Shown here: positions 36,159 to 44,549 of the stretch, in pieces
Layout of the letters: each line of letters starts with the position of its first letter
Position numbering within the stretch: position 1 is the stretch's first letter
Assembly: GCF_000737845.1 (NCBI RefSeq)
Contig: NZ_ATLK01000001.1
Location: forward strand, 372,001-436,000
DNA: 64,000 nucleotides
Source: Bifidobacterium bombi DSM 19703
GTDB lineage: Bacteria > Actinomycetota > Actinomycetes > Actinomycetales > Bifidobacteriaceae
Reading direction: 5' to 3'
Notes under the pieces: model-generated
What the model was told of the DNA's origin: nothing
The model's input: only the letters and a program-made list of their open reading frames with translations
The model's database searches: none
Position numbers and translations under genes: made by a program

Positions 36159-36590
36159 AAATCCCCTCGTGCGTCAAAAGAGAAGACTTCGCAGAAGTCT
36201 GGTGGCATCAACGAAATCGACTCCTGAACGTGATAAATCTTTATCGCTATTATAACTCGTAATATAGAAATACTTTCGGCAAAAATAAATAGTGCGATAG
36301 ATGAAAGAAATAAAAAATGAATAGTGTTTACAGCTGTACATAATAATGACCTAAGACTTATTCACAACTATATATGCATATAAAACAAATATGTGAGATC
36401 GTCGTTATATAGGAACAGATTGGTAACTATTGTGAAGTCCGGTGTGCTTAAATCGAGATGTTTTCAGAACACTTTGCTATCATGAAAGGGTATACGGTTT
36501 ATGTCCCCGAAGCTTGATGTGGCATACAGTCGATATTTATTGTGGTAGATGTTCTTTTCAACGAAATGAACGTATAACAAGGAGATGATT
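36159..36590. other. AT-rich divergent intergenic region
   Basis: This 432-bp stretch between two divergent genes has no ORF I can support and is visibly AT-richer than its surroundings. It holds a minus-strand -10 TATAAT (36254-36249) for the oxidase, palindromes TACAGCTGTA (36329-36338) and TATATGCATATA (36371-36382), and the AAGGAG ribosome site (36579-36584) of the SPFH gene. Regulation by an oxygen- or redox-responsive factor is possible but not shown. Confidence 0.5.
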
Positions 36591-37499
36591 ATGGATTCAG
36601 GCGCGTTTGCGGTATTTCTTCCGGTTGTCTTGGCGGTGGTCGTCATCGTTGTGCTCATGTCGGCTGTATTCGTGGTACCCCAACAACAGGCGTACATCAT
36701 CGAACGTTTCGGGCGGTTCCAAAGCGTTCAGTTTGCGGGCATTCATGTCAAGGTGCCGTTAGTTGATCGCATCGCGACGCGGACGAATCTGCGTGTTAAC
36801 CAACTCAATGTGAAGCTGGAGACTAAGACTCTCGACAACGTGTTCGTCACGGTCGTTGCTTCTGTGCAATTCCGTGTTGATCCGCGCAATGTATCAACTG
36901 CCTATTACGAGCTTGGAGATCCGGCTGGGCAGCTGCGCAGCTACGTTGAGGATGCGTTGCGCAGTGCGATACCCATGCTTTCGCTGGATGATGCCTTCGC
37001 TCGTAAGGACGATGTCGCCGCAGATGTGCAGAAGACAGTCGGTGGTGAAATGGTTCGTTTCGGCTTCACTGTCATCAAGACGCTGATTACTGCCATTGAC
37101 CCCAGCCCTGCGGTCAAGACCGCTATGGATTCCATCAATGCAGCACAACGGGAGAAAGAGGCAACTCGCCAGCGTGCCGACGCCCAACGCATCCAAATCG
37201 AGACCCAAGCCACGGCTGATGCAGAGAAGACACGCTTGCAGGGTGAGGGACAAGCCAACTACCGACGTGAGATCGCCAACGGCATCGTCGATCAGATCAA
37301 AAGTTTGCAGGCCGTTGGCATGGACATTGATTCCGTCAACAACGTCGTACTGTTCAATCAGTACCTTGACGTGATGCGTTCATTGAGTGAATCTCCGAAC
37401 GCCAAAACTGTCGTACTGCCTTCGGCTACGCCCGGGGGCTACAACGAATTGTTCGATCAGATGACGCAGGCCACGCTTTCGACGGATGCGGCACGGTGA
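36591..37499 (+). CDS. SPFH/band 7 (stomatin-like) membrane protein
   Basis: A 302-residue stomatin/prohibitin homolog that probably forms membrane-associated oligomers. An N-terminal helix (FAVFLPVVLAVVVIVVLMSA) is followed by the SPFH domain (VPQQQAYIIERFGRF, GIHVKVPLVDRI, VTVVASVQFRV) and a charged coiled coil (AQREKEATRQRADAQRIQIE, about residues 185-220). The ATG at 36591 is preferred to 36585 because AAGGAG abuts the latter and lies 6 nt from the former. No NfeD partner gene is adjacent, though stomatins often have one. Confidence 0.93.
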   Translation: MDSGAFAVFLPVVLAVVVIVVLMSAVFVVPQQQAYIIERFGRFQSVQFAGIHVKVPLVDRIATRTNLRVNQLNVKLETKTLDNVFVTVVASVQFRVDPRNVSTAYYELGDPAGQLRSYVEDALRSAIPMLSLDDAFARKDDVAADVQKTVGGEMVRFGFTVIKTLITAIDPSPAVKTAMDSINAAQREKEATRQRADAQRIQIETQATADAEKTRLQGEGQANYRREIANGIVDQIKSLQAVGMDIDSVNNVVLFNQYLDVMRSLSESPNAKTVVLPSATPGGYNELFDQMTQATLSTDAAR

Positions 37500-37550
37500 C
37501 CTTCGAGCAATGACACGGTCTGCTCGCGGCATCTCCCGGTCTGCCCATGC

Positions 37551-37586
37551 GCAGTCCTGTCATTCGTCGAGGAATGACAGGACTGC
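37551..37586. terminator. Convergent hairpin between SPFH and patatin genes
   Basis: A perfect 15-bp inverted repeat (37551-37565 GCAGTCCTGTCATTC with 37572-37586) and 6-nt loop overlaps the last codons of the minus-strand patatin gene. Confidence 0.75.
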
Positions 37587-38408
37587 CTTGGCATCCTCAT
37601 ACCCCTCTTGGTACATTTTCTTCAACCCGTCCAAGTTTCGTGAAAGCGTGTTGAGACCATACAGATTATCGGGTGCCAAGATGAGCACTTTGCCTTCCGT
37701 CTCGTATTTCTTCGCCAAGGCTACTTCGTCGTTGTAGGTTTTGTAGCGCATCAGGAGCCTGTGCGCCGCGGCGGGGTAGGAGTGGCTGAGCAGGGCGGCG
37801 GGAATTGCGTCCTTCTTAGCTTGCCTGATGAAGTCGTATTCGTGGGTGAGGACCAGGATGATGCGGTCGGCACCGTCGTCGAAGGCCTTGCTTACCGGCA
37901 CCGGATCGGCCAAGCCGCCGTCGAAATAAGGAATGCCGTTAATCACATAGGGTTCTCCGGCTATGGGTAGCGCCGAGGATGCCTTCATAACGTCGTAGTT
38001 GTCTCGGCTGATGCTTTCTCTGCCGAAGTAGATGGCGCTGCCGGTGTTTCCATTGCATGCCACTACCGTGAAATCGGTCGGGTTGGCCTCATAGGCGTCA
38101 TAGTCGCAAGGATACTCGCCGTCATGGTTCGATAGCGTGCCGTATACGTAGTCCAGATCCACAAAGTTGCGTGTCTTGACATAGTTCGACGCGCTCGCAT
38201 ACTCCTTACGGAAGGCATAATCGGTATAGAACTTGTAGGTGCGCCCTCGCTGGTTGCACAGGAAGGAGAACAGGTCGGCGCTGCCGGCCGAGACACCGTA
38301 GGCATGATCGACGCTGATACCTTCGTCCAACATCAGATCGGTCACTCCGGCACCGTAAATTCCCCGGAATCCGCCTCCGACGTCTATGATTGCGGTCTTT
38401 TTCGTCAT
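37560..38408 (-). CDS. Patatin-like phospholipase
   Basis: A 282-residue cytoplasmic serine lipase of the patatin/RssA type. The oxyanion loop is GGGFRG (about residue 10), the nucleophile is Ser in GVSAG (about 40) and the catalytic Asp is in DGGLADPVPV (about 170). The ATG at 38408 has AAAGGA 5 nt upstream and fits the family start; an ORF extension to 38456 is not needed. It shares direction with murI but is downstream of it by about 107 bp. Confidence 0.92.
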   Translation of the reverse strand: MTKKTAIIDVGGGFRGIYGAGVTDLMLDEGISVDHAYGVSAGSADLFSFLCNQRGRTYKFYTDYAFRKEYASASNYVKTRNFVDLDYVYGTLSNHDGEYPCDYDAYEANPTDFTVVACNGNTGSAIYFGRESISRDNYDVMKASSALPIAGEPYVINGIPYFDGGLADPVPVSKAFDDGADRIILVLTHEYDFIRQAKKDAIPAALLSHSYPAAAHRLLMRYKTYNDEVALAKKYETEGKVLILAPDNLYGLNTLSRNLDGLKKMYQEGYEDAKAVLSFLDE

Positions 38409-38515
38409 GTCGTTCCTTTCTTTCCCCGAGTCCTTTATGGCATGAATGAGAACCATCCATGTTTCAGCCTACGCGAGGCATCGAACTATCGTTCTGCGCT
38501 TAAATGTGGGGTTCG

Positions 38516-39292
38516 TCAGCGATCAAGCATCCGTTGTGAAAGCTCTCTCATACGTTCGCTGGAATCGGAATTGCGGAGGATCACGCTTCCTTTCGTTTCG
38601 GACGGAGCGAGTTCATTCCTCGTGCCCAGCAAATTTCTTAGATGTCGTGCTGTGCCCTCGTTTCCGTCGATGATGGCCGTTCGTTGTGGCAACAGTTCTT
38701 TGAAATAATCACGGTAAAACACGAAATGCGTGCATCCTAGAACAACGGAGTCCACACTAGCCAGATCATACCGGTCGAAATATTCGTGCAGGGTGGCCAT
38801 GACCAGATCGTAATCATCGATGAGACCACGTTCTACGACTTCCACGAGTTTGGGGCAGGGCTGTCGATAAATGGTATTGTCATCTTCAAATCGTCGCATA
38901 AGGTCGGAGAATTTACGTTCTCGGAGGGTCAGCTCGGTCGCGGCTACGATGATGCGCTGCCCCTTGCCGTTTCCCCGATCGCAGGCGGGTTTCAGTGCAG
39001 GCTCCATGCTTACGATCGGAAAGTCATACATTTTCCGAAGGTCGTTGACAGCGGCAGAGGTGGCTGTGTTGCAGGCGATCACAATTGCCTTGACCTGTTC
39101 CTGCGCAAAGCGCTTGACGATTCGGAAGGAAAGCTCTCTGACCTGCTGCGGCGTTTTCGTGCCATATGGCGCGTTTGCGGAATCCCCGAAATATATGATC
39201 CGCTCGCTCGGCATGAGAAGTCTCATCTCTCGTACCACCGATATGCCGCCTAAGCCTGAATCAAACACGCCGATGGGAGCGACTGAAACCAT
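38516..39292 (-). CDS. murI: Glutamate racemase
   Basis: Makes D-glutamate for peptidoglycan. The 258-residue protein has GVFDSGLGG near the start, the catalytic cysteines in IACNTATS (about residue 73) and LGCTHF (about 185), and [13 protein letters not shown]. The ATG at 39292 follows AGGAGG by 8 nt. It is divergent from dapF across 151 bp, so two cell wall amino acid epimerases face one another. Confidence 0.96.
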   Translation of the reverse strand: MVSVAPIGVFDSGLGGISVVREMRLLMPSERIIYFGDSANAPYGTKTPQQVRELSFRIVKRFAQEQVKAIVIACNTATSAAVNDLRKMYDFPIVSMEPALKPACDRGNGKGQRIIVAATELTLRERKFSDLMRRFEDDNTIYRQPCPKLVEVVERGLIDDYDLVMATLHEYFDRYDLASVDSVVLGCTHFVFYRDYFKELLPQRTAIIDGNEGTARHLRNLLGTRNELAPSETKGSVILRNSDSSERMRELSQRMLDR

Positions 39293-39431
39293 GCCCTATG
39301 CCTCCTGGAACGATGCGGACTACCATTTTCGGCACTATCAGTCTACACATATGGCGCAATATCGTCGAGGGCAAAGTTTCCGCACTGACCATTGGCACAC
39401 CGTGGATCAGAGTGAAGTTTTGGCCGGCCGG

Positions 39432-39443
39432 TAAACTGGACGA
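39432..39443 (+). promoter_or_regulatory. Leaderless promoter -10 of dapF
   Basis: TAAACT (39432-39437) lies 6 nt before the dapF ATG and no Shine-Dalgarno is present, so the transcript probably starts at the ATG. No clear -35 is seen. Confidence 0.45.
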
Positions 39444-40445
39444 ATGACTCTTCCGAAGTTCGTATGCAAGGCGCAGGCAACGGGGAATGATTTCCTCCTT
39501 TATATCGATTCCCAAGGCGTATATGAGCCTACATGCGATGAGGTGCGCAGGTTGTGCGACCGGCATTTCGGTATCGGTGCCGATGGACTAATCCGTGTGG
39601 CTCATCCAGAAGCCGTTTCCGACATCGACGCCGGAATGCTTCACGCTTGCCATCATGTAGGGGCTTTGTGGTTCATGGATTACCGCAATGCGGACGGTTC
39701 TCTTGCGGAGATGTGCGGCAACGGAACCAGGGCTGTGGCTTTGTTCGCACAACATGAAGGCCTGGCCGATCAGCCCGGGGGTGAACCGTTTGTGCTGGGA
39801 ACTCGTGCCGGGGTCAGGACCTTGCGTTCCTTAGGATCTATGTATCCTTACGGCGACGCCGTCTTCGAGGTTTCGCTTGGCGGATCCCGTGCTGTGCATC
39901 AGGATGCGTATAGGGTGTCGTTGCCTGGTGTTGCTGGTTCATGGTCCGGCACGTTCGTTGATATGGGCAATCCTCACGTGGTTGTGGTGGAAGCTGGTCG
40001 TGGCGGGAACAGTCGAGACCGGAACGGTTGGGTCGAGGACCGACGAGAAGGGGATGGCGGTGCATTGGGACGTCTTGACTCATCCCTACGCGCAGGTGAA
40101 GGGATGAGTGTGCTGCCTGACGTGGATGCTCTGGATTTGTCCTGGCCTCCCTCTGTCGAACCGTGCATTGCAACGGGGCAAAACGTGGAGTTCGTGCGGA
40201 TCGACGGAATCGAAGATTCACAAGGTTGTGGCGCGGCGACCATGAGAGTATTCGAACGTGGATGCGGCGAGACGCTGTCGTGCGGCACCGGGTTGGGGGC
40301 CACAGCAGTGACCTTGTCGAAGAAGACCGGCATCGATGAATGGGACATCCGGGTTCGTGGCGGGGTGCTTCACGTCTCAGTGAGTGACGAAGACGTGAAA
40401 CTCACAGGAAACGCCGCGTTGGTCGGGTGCGTCGAATTATGGTGA
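39444..40445 (+). CDS. dapF: Diaminopimelate epimerase
   Basis: Converts LL- to meso-diaminopimelate, for lysine and in many bacteria for peptidoglycan. The two catalytic cysteines are in EMCGNGTRA (about residue 92) and LSCGTGLGA (about 278), with KAQATGNDFL at the start and GQNVEFVRI before the second half. At 333 residues it is longer than the usual 270-300; the extra is a Gly/Arg/Asp-rich insert at about 188-230. The ATG at 39444 has no ribosome site and seems leaderless. Confidence 0.95.
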   Translation: MTLPKFVCKAQATGNDFLLYIDSQGVYEPTCDEVRRLCDRHFGIGADGLIRVAHPEAVSDIDAGMLHACHHVGALWFMDYRNADGSLAEMCGNGTRAVALFAQHEGLADQPGGEPFVLGTRAGVRTLRSLGSMYPYGDAVFEVSLGGSRAVHQDAYRVSLPGVAGSWSGTFVDMGNPHVVVVEAGRGGNSRDRNGWVEDRREGDGGALGRLDSSLRAGEGMSVLPDVDALDLSWPPSVEPCIATGQNVEFVRIDGIEDSQGCGAATMRVFERGCGETLSCGTGLGATAVTLSKKTGIDEWDIRVRGGVLHVSVSDEDVKLTGNAALVGCVELW

Positions 40446-40566
40446 ATGCTTGGCGTACGACCAGTCGCTTATAAGGCCTCTCAGTGGCCGGTTGGGATGA
40501 TCCCGCTACACATCGGCACATGACGTATCGATATGGAGCGGTGGCGGAATAATCCGAACCGGATGT

Positions 40567-41403
40567 TCAGACGGCGAACAGCGCAGGGCCTTCCTTGAAG
40601 ATGATCAGCGCGATGATGGCGAGGAGCCAGACCACGTCAAGCATTAGATCGTAGTGCAGACGATAATAGTTGCGCAGATGACGATTGTTGCGGGGTATGT
40701 TCTGAACCGTGACCGTCGCATGGCTGAGGGCCATGAAAAGGATGGTTGTGGAGAACATCATGAACAGGCACCAAGGGCACAACGCCCTGATAACGAACAC
40801 CGATTGATATGAAAGCCAGTAAGCGTAGCACAGTGCGGCCAATCCACCCAACCAAGTGCATGTGGCAAGCCAGCGCGGCACCGGAGAGTTGCACAACCCA
40901 ATGACCGCGAGGGTGATGAAGACGCTGAACGCAGCAATGCCGAAGAAGGCGTTCGGGAAGCTTAGACCTAGAAACTTCACTATCTCGGCCTGCGGCGATT
41001 CCGCCACTGTGGAGCACGAAAGCACCGTATTGACATCGCAGCCCAGCCTGCTGTTTGGATGGCGTGCGAGTTGGAGCGTTTCAGCGGCAAGGATGAGGGA
41101 TGCGAACAGACCGCAAACCGATGCAATCAGGACAATGAGATAGGTCCAGACGTGGCCGTGTATGAAGCCCGGCAGATATCCGTCCGTCCTTGCAGGCCTC
41201 TTGCCGTGGTAATGGCTGTAATTGATGGCCCTATTCGGCTCAACGACGGATTGTTTGCCGTTCGTGTCGTAGCTTCCGAGCTCATCGATTTCGACGTCGT
41301 CGAAATCTTGGGTGCCCGATCTATTCTCTACTCCGAGAATCGATTCCGTCTCCTCCTCCCGCATGTTGTTGACCTTGTGCCTAGCGTCGTGTCTTTCCGA
41401 CAT
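40567..41403 (-). CDS. Vitamin K epoxide reductase (VKOR) family protein
   Basis: A membrane quinone-linked disulfide oxidase of 278 residues that would reoxidise DsbA-like proteins. An acidic cytoplasmic tail of about 80 residues is followed by four to five helices. The loop cysteines are in LGCDVNTVLSCSTV (about residues 140-153) and the active site is CPWC in RALCPWCLFM (about 212). The ATG at 41403 lies 12 nt from AGGA, a loose spacing. It is divergent from the PHP gene. Partnering with the DsbA-like protein at 16884-17996 is inferred. Confidence 0.93.
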   Translation of the reverse strand: MSERHDARHKVNNMREEETESILGVENRSGTQDFDDVEIDELGSYDTNGKQSVVEPNRAINYSHYHGKRPARTDGYLPGFIHGHVWTYLIVLIASVCGLFASLILAAETLQLARHPNSRLGCDVNTVLSCSTVAESPQAEIVKFLGLSFPNAFFGIAAFSVFITLAVIGLCNSPVPRWLATCTWLGGLAALCYAYWLSYQSVFVIRALCPWCLFMMFSTTILFMALSHATVTVQNIPRNNRHLRNYYRLHYDLMLDVVWLLAIIALIIFKEGPALFAV

Positions 41404-41471
41404 GTCTACCGTCTTTCCTTATGACGACCTATTCGTAAGCCGATTGGAAGGGATGGGCCTACGATGGTAGT

Positions 41472-42350
41472 ATGACTGATGCTACGGATACCGTATTCAA
41501 CCCGATCACCGGATGGGATCTTCATTGTCATACCATCTGTTCCGATGGTACCAAAACCCCTACCGAACTGGTCCGTGAGGCATCACAGTCTGGGCTTCAT
41601 GGAGCGGCGATAACCGACCATGATACTTCCGAGGGATGGGATGAGGCTCGCGCAGCATCGCTTCACTACCATGTCCCACTGCTGTTCGGTACCGAAGTCA
41701 CCGCCCAATTCGGTAAAGTGTCGGTTCATGTTCTTGCGTATCAATACAACCGCGCGGATGAACGCGTATCAGAGTTGTTTGAGCGCACGAGGAACGCCCG
41801 AATCGATCGTGCGAAGGCCATGGTGGCTTCACTTTCCAAGGATTTTCCCATCACATGGGATGCCGTGATGGAACAGGCCAAACGGGGGGAGAGGACCACG
41901 GTGGGACGGCCGCACATTGCGGACGCGCTGGTCGCGGCCGGAGTCTACCGCAATCGTTCGGAAGCATTCGCCGGAGTAGTGTCGTCCTCAAGTCCTTATT
42001 ACATTCCCACGGCGTCACCTGACGCAGGGGATGTGGTGCAGGTCATCGCCGCTGCGGGAGGCGTGAGCGTCATCGCTCACCCCGGCGATCGTTCACGCAA
42101 TTGTGTGCTGCTTTCCGATTCGCAGATCAGGACGCTTGCGCATATGGGTCTTGGTGGGCTCGAAGTAAGGCATCGCGGCAATGATGAAACGCAACGTCGA
42201 AGGTTGCTTGAGCTTGCCCATCGCTACGGTTTGCTGGTCACGGGCGGTTCTGACTGGCACGGCGACGGCAAGCCCAATCTCTTGGGAGAGAACCTTACTG
42301 ACGACCGCGTCGTTGAGATGATACTGGAGAAGTCAGCGAAGGCGCGTTGA
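41472..42350 (+). CDS. PHP-domain phosphoesterase
   Basis: A 292-residue metal-dependent phosphoesterase of the PHP family, in the group of 3',5'-nucleoside bisphosphate phosphatase/RNase AM. Metal ligands lie in DLHCHTICSDG (about 16-26), ITDHD (about 48), IAHPG (about 202) and GSDWHGD (about 260). The ATG at 41472 is 6 nt after TACGAT with no ribosome site, so it may be leaderless. Its exact substrate is inferred from family only. Confidence 0.92.
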   Translation: MTDATDTVFNPITGWDLHCHTICSDGTKTPTELVREASQSGLHGAAITDHDTSEGWDEARAASLHYHVPLLFGTEVTAQFGKVSVHVLAYQYNRADERVSELFERTRNARIDRAKAMVASLSKDFPITWDAVMEQAKRGERTTVGRPHIADALVAAGVYRNRSEAFAGVVSSSSPYYIPTASPDAGDVVQVIAAAGGVSVIAHPGDRSRNCVLLSDSQIRTLAHMGLGGLEVRHRGNDETQRRRLLELAHRYGLLVTGGSDWHGDGKPNLLGENLTDDRVVEMILEKSAKAR

Positions 42351-42447
42351 ATACAGACCTGCGCCCTCGCCTTACGTTTTTATACGGTTGCATGTACGAA
42401 TCAGCCAAGAATGGCGACGGAAGCGGCTTTGAACCGACGAATCGGCA

Positions 42448-42669
42448 TCAATGTCCGAAGCCCACGGCGTGCTTGGTTTCGGAACCGACTATCGCATAGC
42501 CCAGGGCTTTCGCAGGCACGATGATACGACGGCCCTTGTCATCCGTGATCTCGATCTGGGTCCCCGCTTTGAGCGCTCCGTCGATGACCGTTGCCATTTC
42601 GTCAGCGCTTTGCGAGGTGCTGAAGTTGATTGGTCGAGCCACGTTTTGAATGCCAAATTCGACGTCCAT
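42448..42669 (-). CDS. DUF3107 family protein
   Basis: A 73-residue actinobacteria-specific protein of unknown function, beginning DVEFGIQNVARPINF and ending VGSETKHAVGFG as the family does. The ATG at 42669 has GGAAAGAGG 3-8 nt upstream. In Mycobacterium tuberculosis a DUF3107 gene lies in the same wider neighbourhood as UvrD-type helicase, DUF2342 and Lon-domain genes (from memory), as here. Confidence 0.88.
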   Translation of the reverse strand: MDVEFGIQNVARPINFSTSQSADEMATVIDGALKAGTQIEITDDKGRRIIVPAKALGYAIVGSETKHAVGFGH

Positions 42670-42832
42670 GAATAATCCTCTTTCCTTTTCGGCGAAGCAG
42701 CGCTTTCGCCCGGTATGACCGACCCGGTGGTCGGACGTTTGTTCCCATTGTCCCTCAAGTCACTCGGCTGCGCAGCGGGGTGTTCGCTTTCAGCTTCTCC
42801 CGGGCATGACGAGAAATGATGGATAATGAGGT

Positions 42833-44452
42833 TTACTTGTCGTTCGTGCGTTGGTCGCCGCCTGCGCGTTCCTCGTACTCGTCCAAGCCGTCCTGAGCGT
42901 CGTGGATGGCCAGTTTCTCCTGCTCGAACTTCGGTATGAGCTGGGTCTCCACGTCTGCGCCTCGTCCTTGTACGTTTGACTGTTCGTCGTCTGACGGGTG
43001 CCGCGGTTTTTCAAGCGTGATGGTCGTGGACGAAGAGATATCGGACTTCTTATCGGTCCGTGAATCCTGTGCCGCTGCGCTAACTCTCGTGTTATCCGGA
43101 TTCTGGTCTTTGTTGATGCCCCCTGGGGCAGCAGATGCCGATAGGGAAGGTTCATCCTGGCTTGTCCGAGACTTCCCCTGAAGCCTAGCACGTTGCGCGG
43201 TGTCATCACCGTCGTATTCACCGGGTTTATTCGATGCGTACCCGTCAAAAGGTTCGCCGTCCCTCGCCAGTACCGAGCGGATGTCTTGTGTTCCGAATAC
43301 TTCTGTGTTCGTCCCACTCAGAGAATTGCGTATTTCGGTGGAACTTGTCTTATCGTAGGCATCGTTCATTTCCTCGACATTGTGTGAATCAACGTCATAG
43401 CGTCCGGGTACCGTATCTTGTGTCTGAACGCCGTGCTTCGGACTGTCGGGCGAAAGTAATCCGACCCGCGCATGGAGCGCCTCGGCGGTTTTGGCGTTCT
43501 TCCGGTTGGTGATGACCGTCAGTTCGTGGGCCAATCGTTCCACCTGCGCCTTGAAACGAACAATCTGCGCATTGTCCCCGCGTTTCATGGCCGCGATGAA
43601 CTCACCGACCTGTTCCATCTGCAGCCACAGGTTGGCTCGAATCATGATCAGATCATCCAGTCTGGAGCCCATCATGCTTCCGTAGGCGCTCAGCACCTGG
43701 TTGCGATGCTCGGTATCTAGTTTGGCGAATGTCCAGGCCAGGTCTCGCGCGGGATCGTTGACCTGCATGCGCTGCCAGTTGGTTATGGCGTTGATGGTCG
43801 AATCGGAGAAAACGAAGTCGCCGTCCTGGAAGCCTCCATGCGTGAAGCAGGTGGAGAACTCCCAAATCCCATCGGTATCGATGACCTTCGACCAGTTCGT
43901 GGTGATTGCCCCTGGTACATGCCCGGCCCGTTGCAGACGTTTGATCCATTGTGCGAGTTGATTGCGGATCTCACCGTTGTTGAATGACGGATACTGAGTT
44001 TTTTTCAGGAAGTCGGCGTTAAGACGATGAATTGTGCCAATGGCGGTTCCGACGCTTGCGCAGTCCTCCAAAGTAAGCAGGTCCAGTGAACGGCATTCAC
44101 CGTTGATGTGCGGCGTGACCAGTACCGCCTCCTGGATGCCCGACCCTTGCGACGATGCTGGTTTGAACGTGCAATAAGCGTCCATCAAAAAGCCGAGCCC
44201 ATTCAGGCCTTCGGTATGGGACAGCAACTTTGCCGCCTTCGCCCTCTGCGCCAGTCGGGTGTCGCCCTCGTGCTCATGTGAGGCGTATATGTCATACAGT
44301 CGTCCGGAGGTGTCCTGCACGACTGCATAAGCTATTGCAGCATCGTTGTCCGTTTCGTTGGTCTGCTTCGCGTCTCGTACACCGGCGACGGTGATCGAAG
44401 GCATCGCATCGGAGGCGAGTGCGGCCAAAGTTAGCTTGCTATGTAGAGTCAC
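42833..44452 (-). CDS. APH-like kinase-fold protein with lost catalytic residues
   Basis: A 539-residue protein. Residues about 30-330 resemble aminoglycoside/macrolide phosphotransferases, but the catalytic loop HGDxxxxN reads HGGFQDGD (Gly207 for the catalytic Asp) and the metal-binding IDW reads TNW (Asn225 for Asp), while DPARDLAW is kept. It is probably a pseudokinase. Residues about 335-539 are a low-complexity, charged tail likely to be disordered. The GTG at 44452 has TAAAGT 6 nt upstream and appears leaderless, although AGAGG abuts it. It is head to head with the helicase gene across 97 bp. The function is unknown. Confidence 0.8.
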   Translation of the reverse strand: MTLHSKLTLAALASDAMPSITVAGVRDAKQTNETDNDAAIAYAVVQDTSGRLYDIYASHEHEGDTRLAQRAKAAKLLSHTEGLNGLGFLMDAYCTFKPASSQGSGIQEAVLVTPHINGECRSLDLLTLEDCASVGTAIGTIHRLNADFLKKTQYPSFNNGEIRNQLAQWIKRLQRAGHVPGAITTNWSKVIDTDGIWEFSTCFTHGGFQDGDFVFSDSTINAITNWQRMQVNDPARDLAWTFAKLDTEHRNQVLSAYGSMMGSRLDDLIMIRANLWLQMEQVGEFIAAMKRGDNAQIVRFKAQVERLAHELTVITNRKNAKTAEALHARVGLLSPDSPKHGVQTQDTVPGRYDVDSHNVEEMNDAYDKTSSTEIRNSLSGTNTEVFGTQDIRSVLARDGEPFDGYASNKPGEYDGDDTAQRARLQGKSRTSQDEPSLSASAAPGGINKDQNPDNTRVSAAAQDSRTDKKSDISSSTTITLEKPRHPSDDEQSNVQGRGADVETQLIPKFEQEKLAIHDAQDGLDEYEERAGGDQRTNDK

Positions 44453-44458
44453 ACCTCT

Positions 44459-44464
44459 ACTTTA
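44459..44464 (-). promoter_or_regulatory. Leaderless promoter -10 of the pseudokinase gene
   Basis: Minus-strand TAAAGT (44464-44459) lies 6 nt before the GTG at 44452. The -35 is weak. Confidence 0.45.
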
Positions 44465-44513
44465 CTGCATCGCATGGCCTTGTGGTTTAGTCGGCGGCCG
44501 GCGCTGTGACCCC

Positions 44514-44543
44514 TTGACCAACTGCACTGGTTACTGCGACAAT
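44514..44543 (+). promoter_or_regulatory. Leaderless promoter of the helicase gene
   Basis: A -35 TTGACC (44514-44519), 18-bp spacer and -10 GACAAT (44538-44543) end 6 nt before the ATG at 44550. GGAG is only 2 nt from the ATG, too close for normal use. Confidence 0.65.
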
Positions 44544-44549
44544 GGAGAC

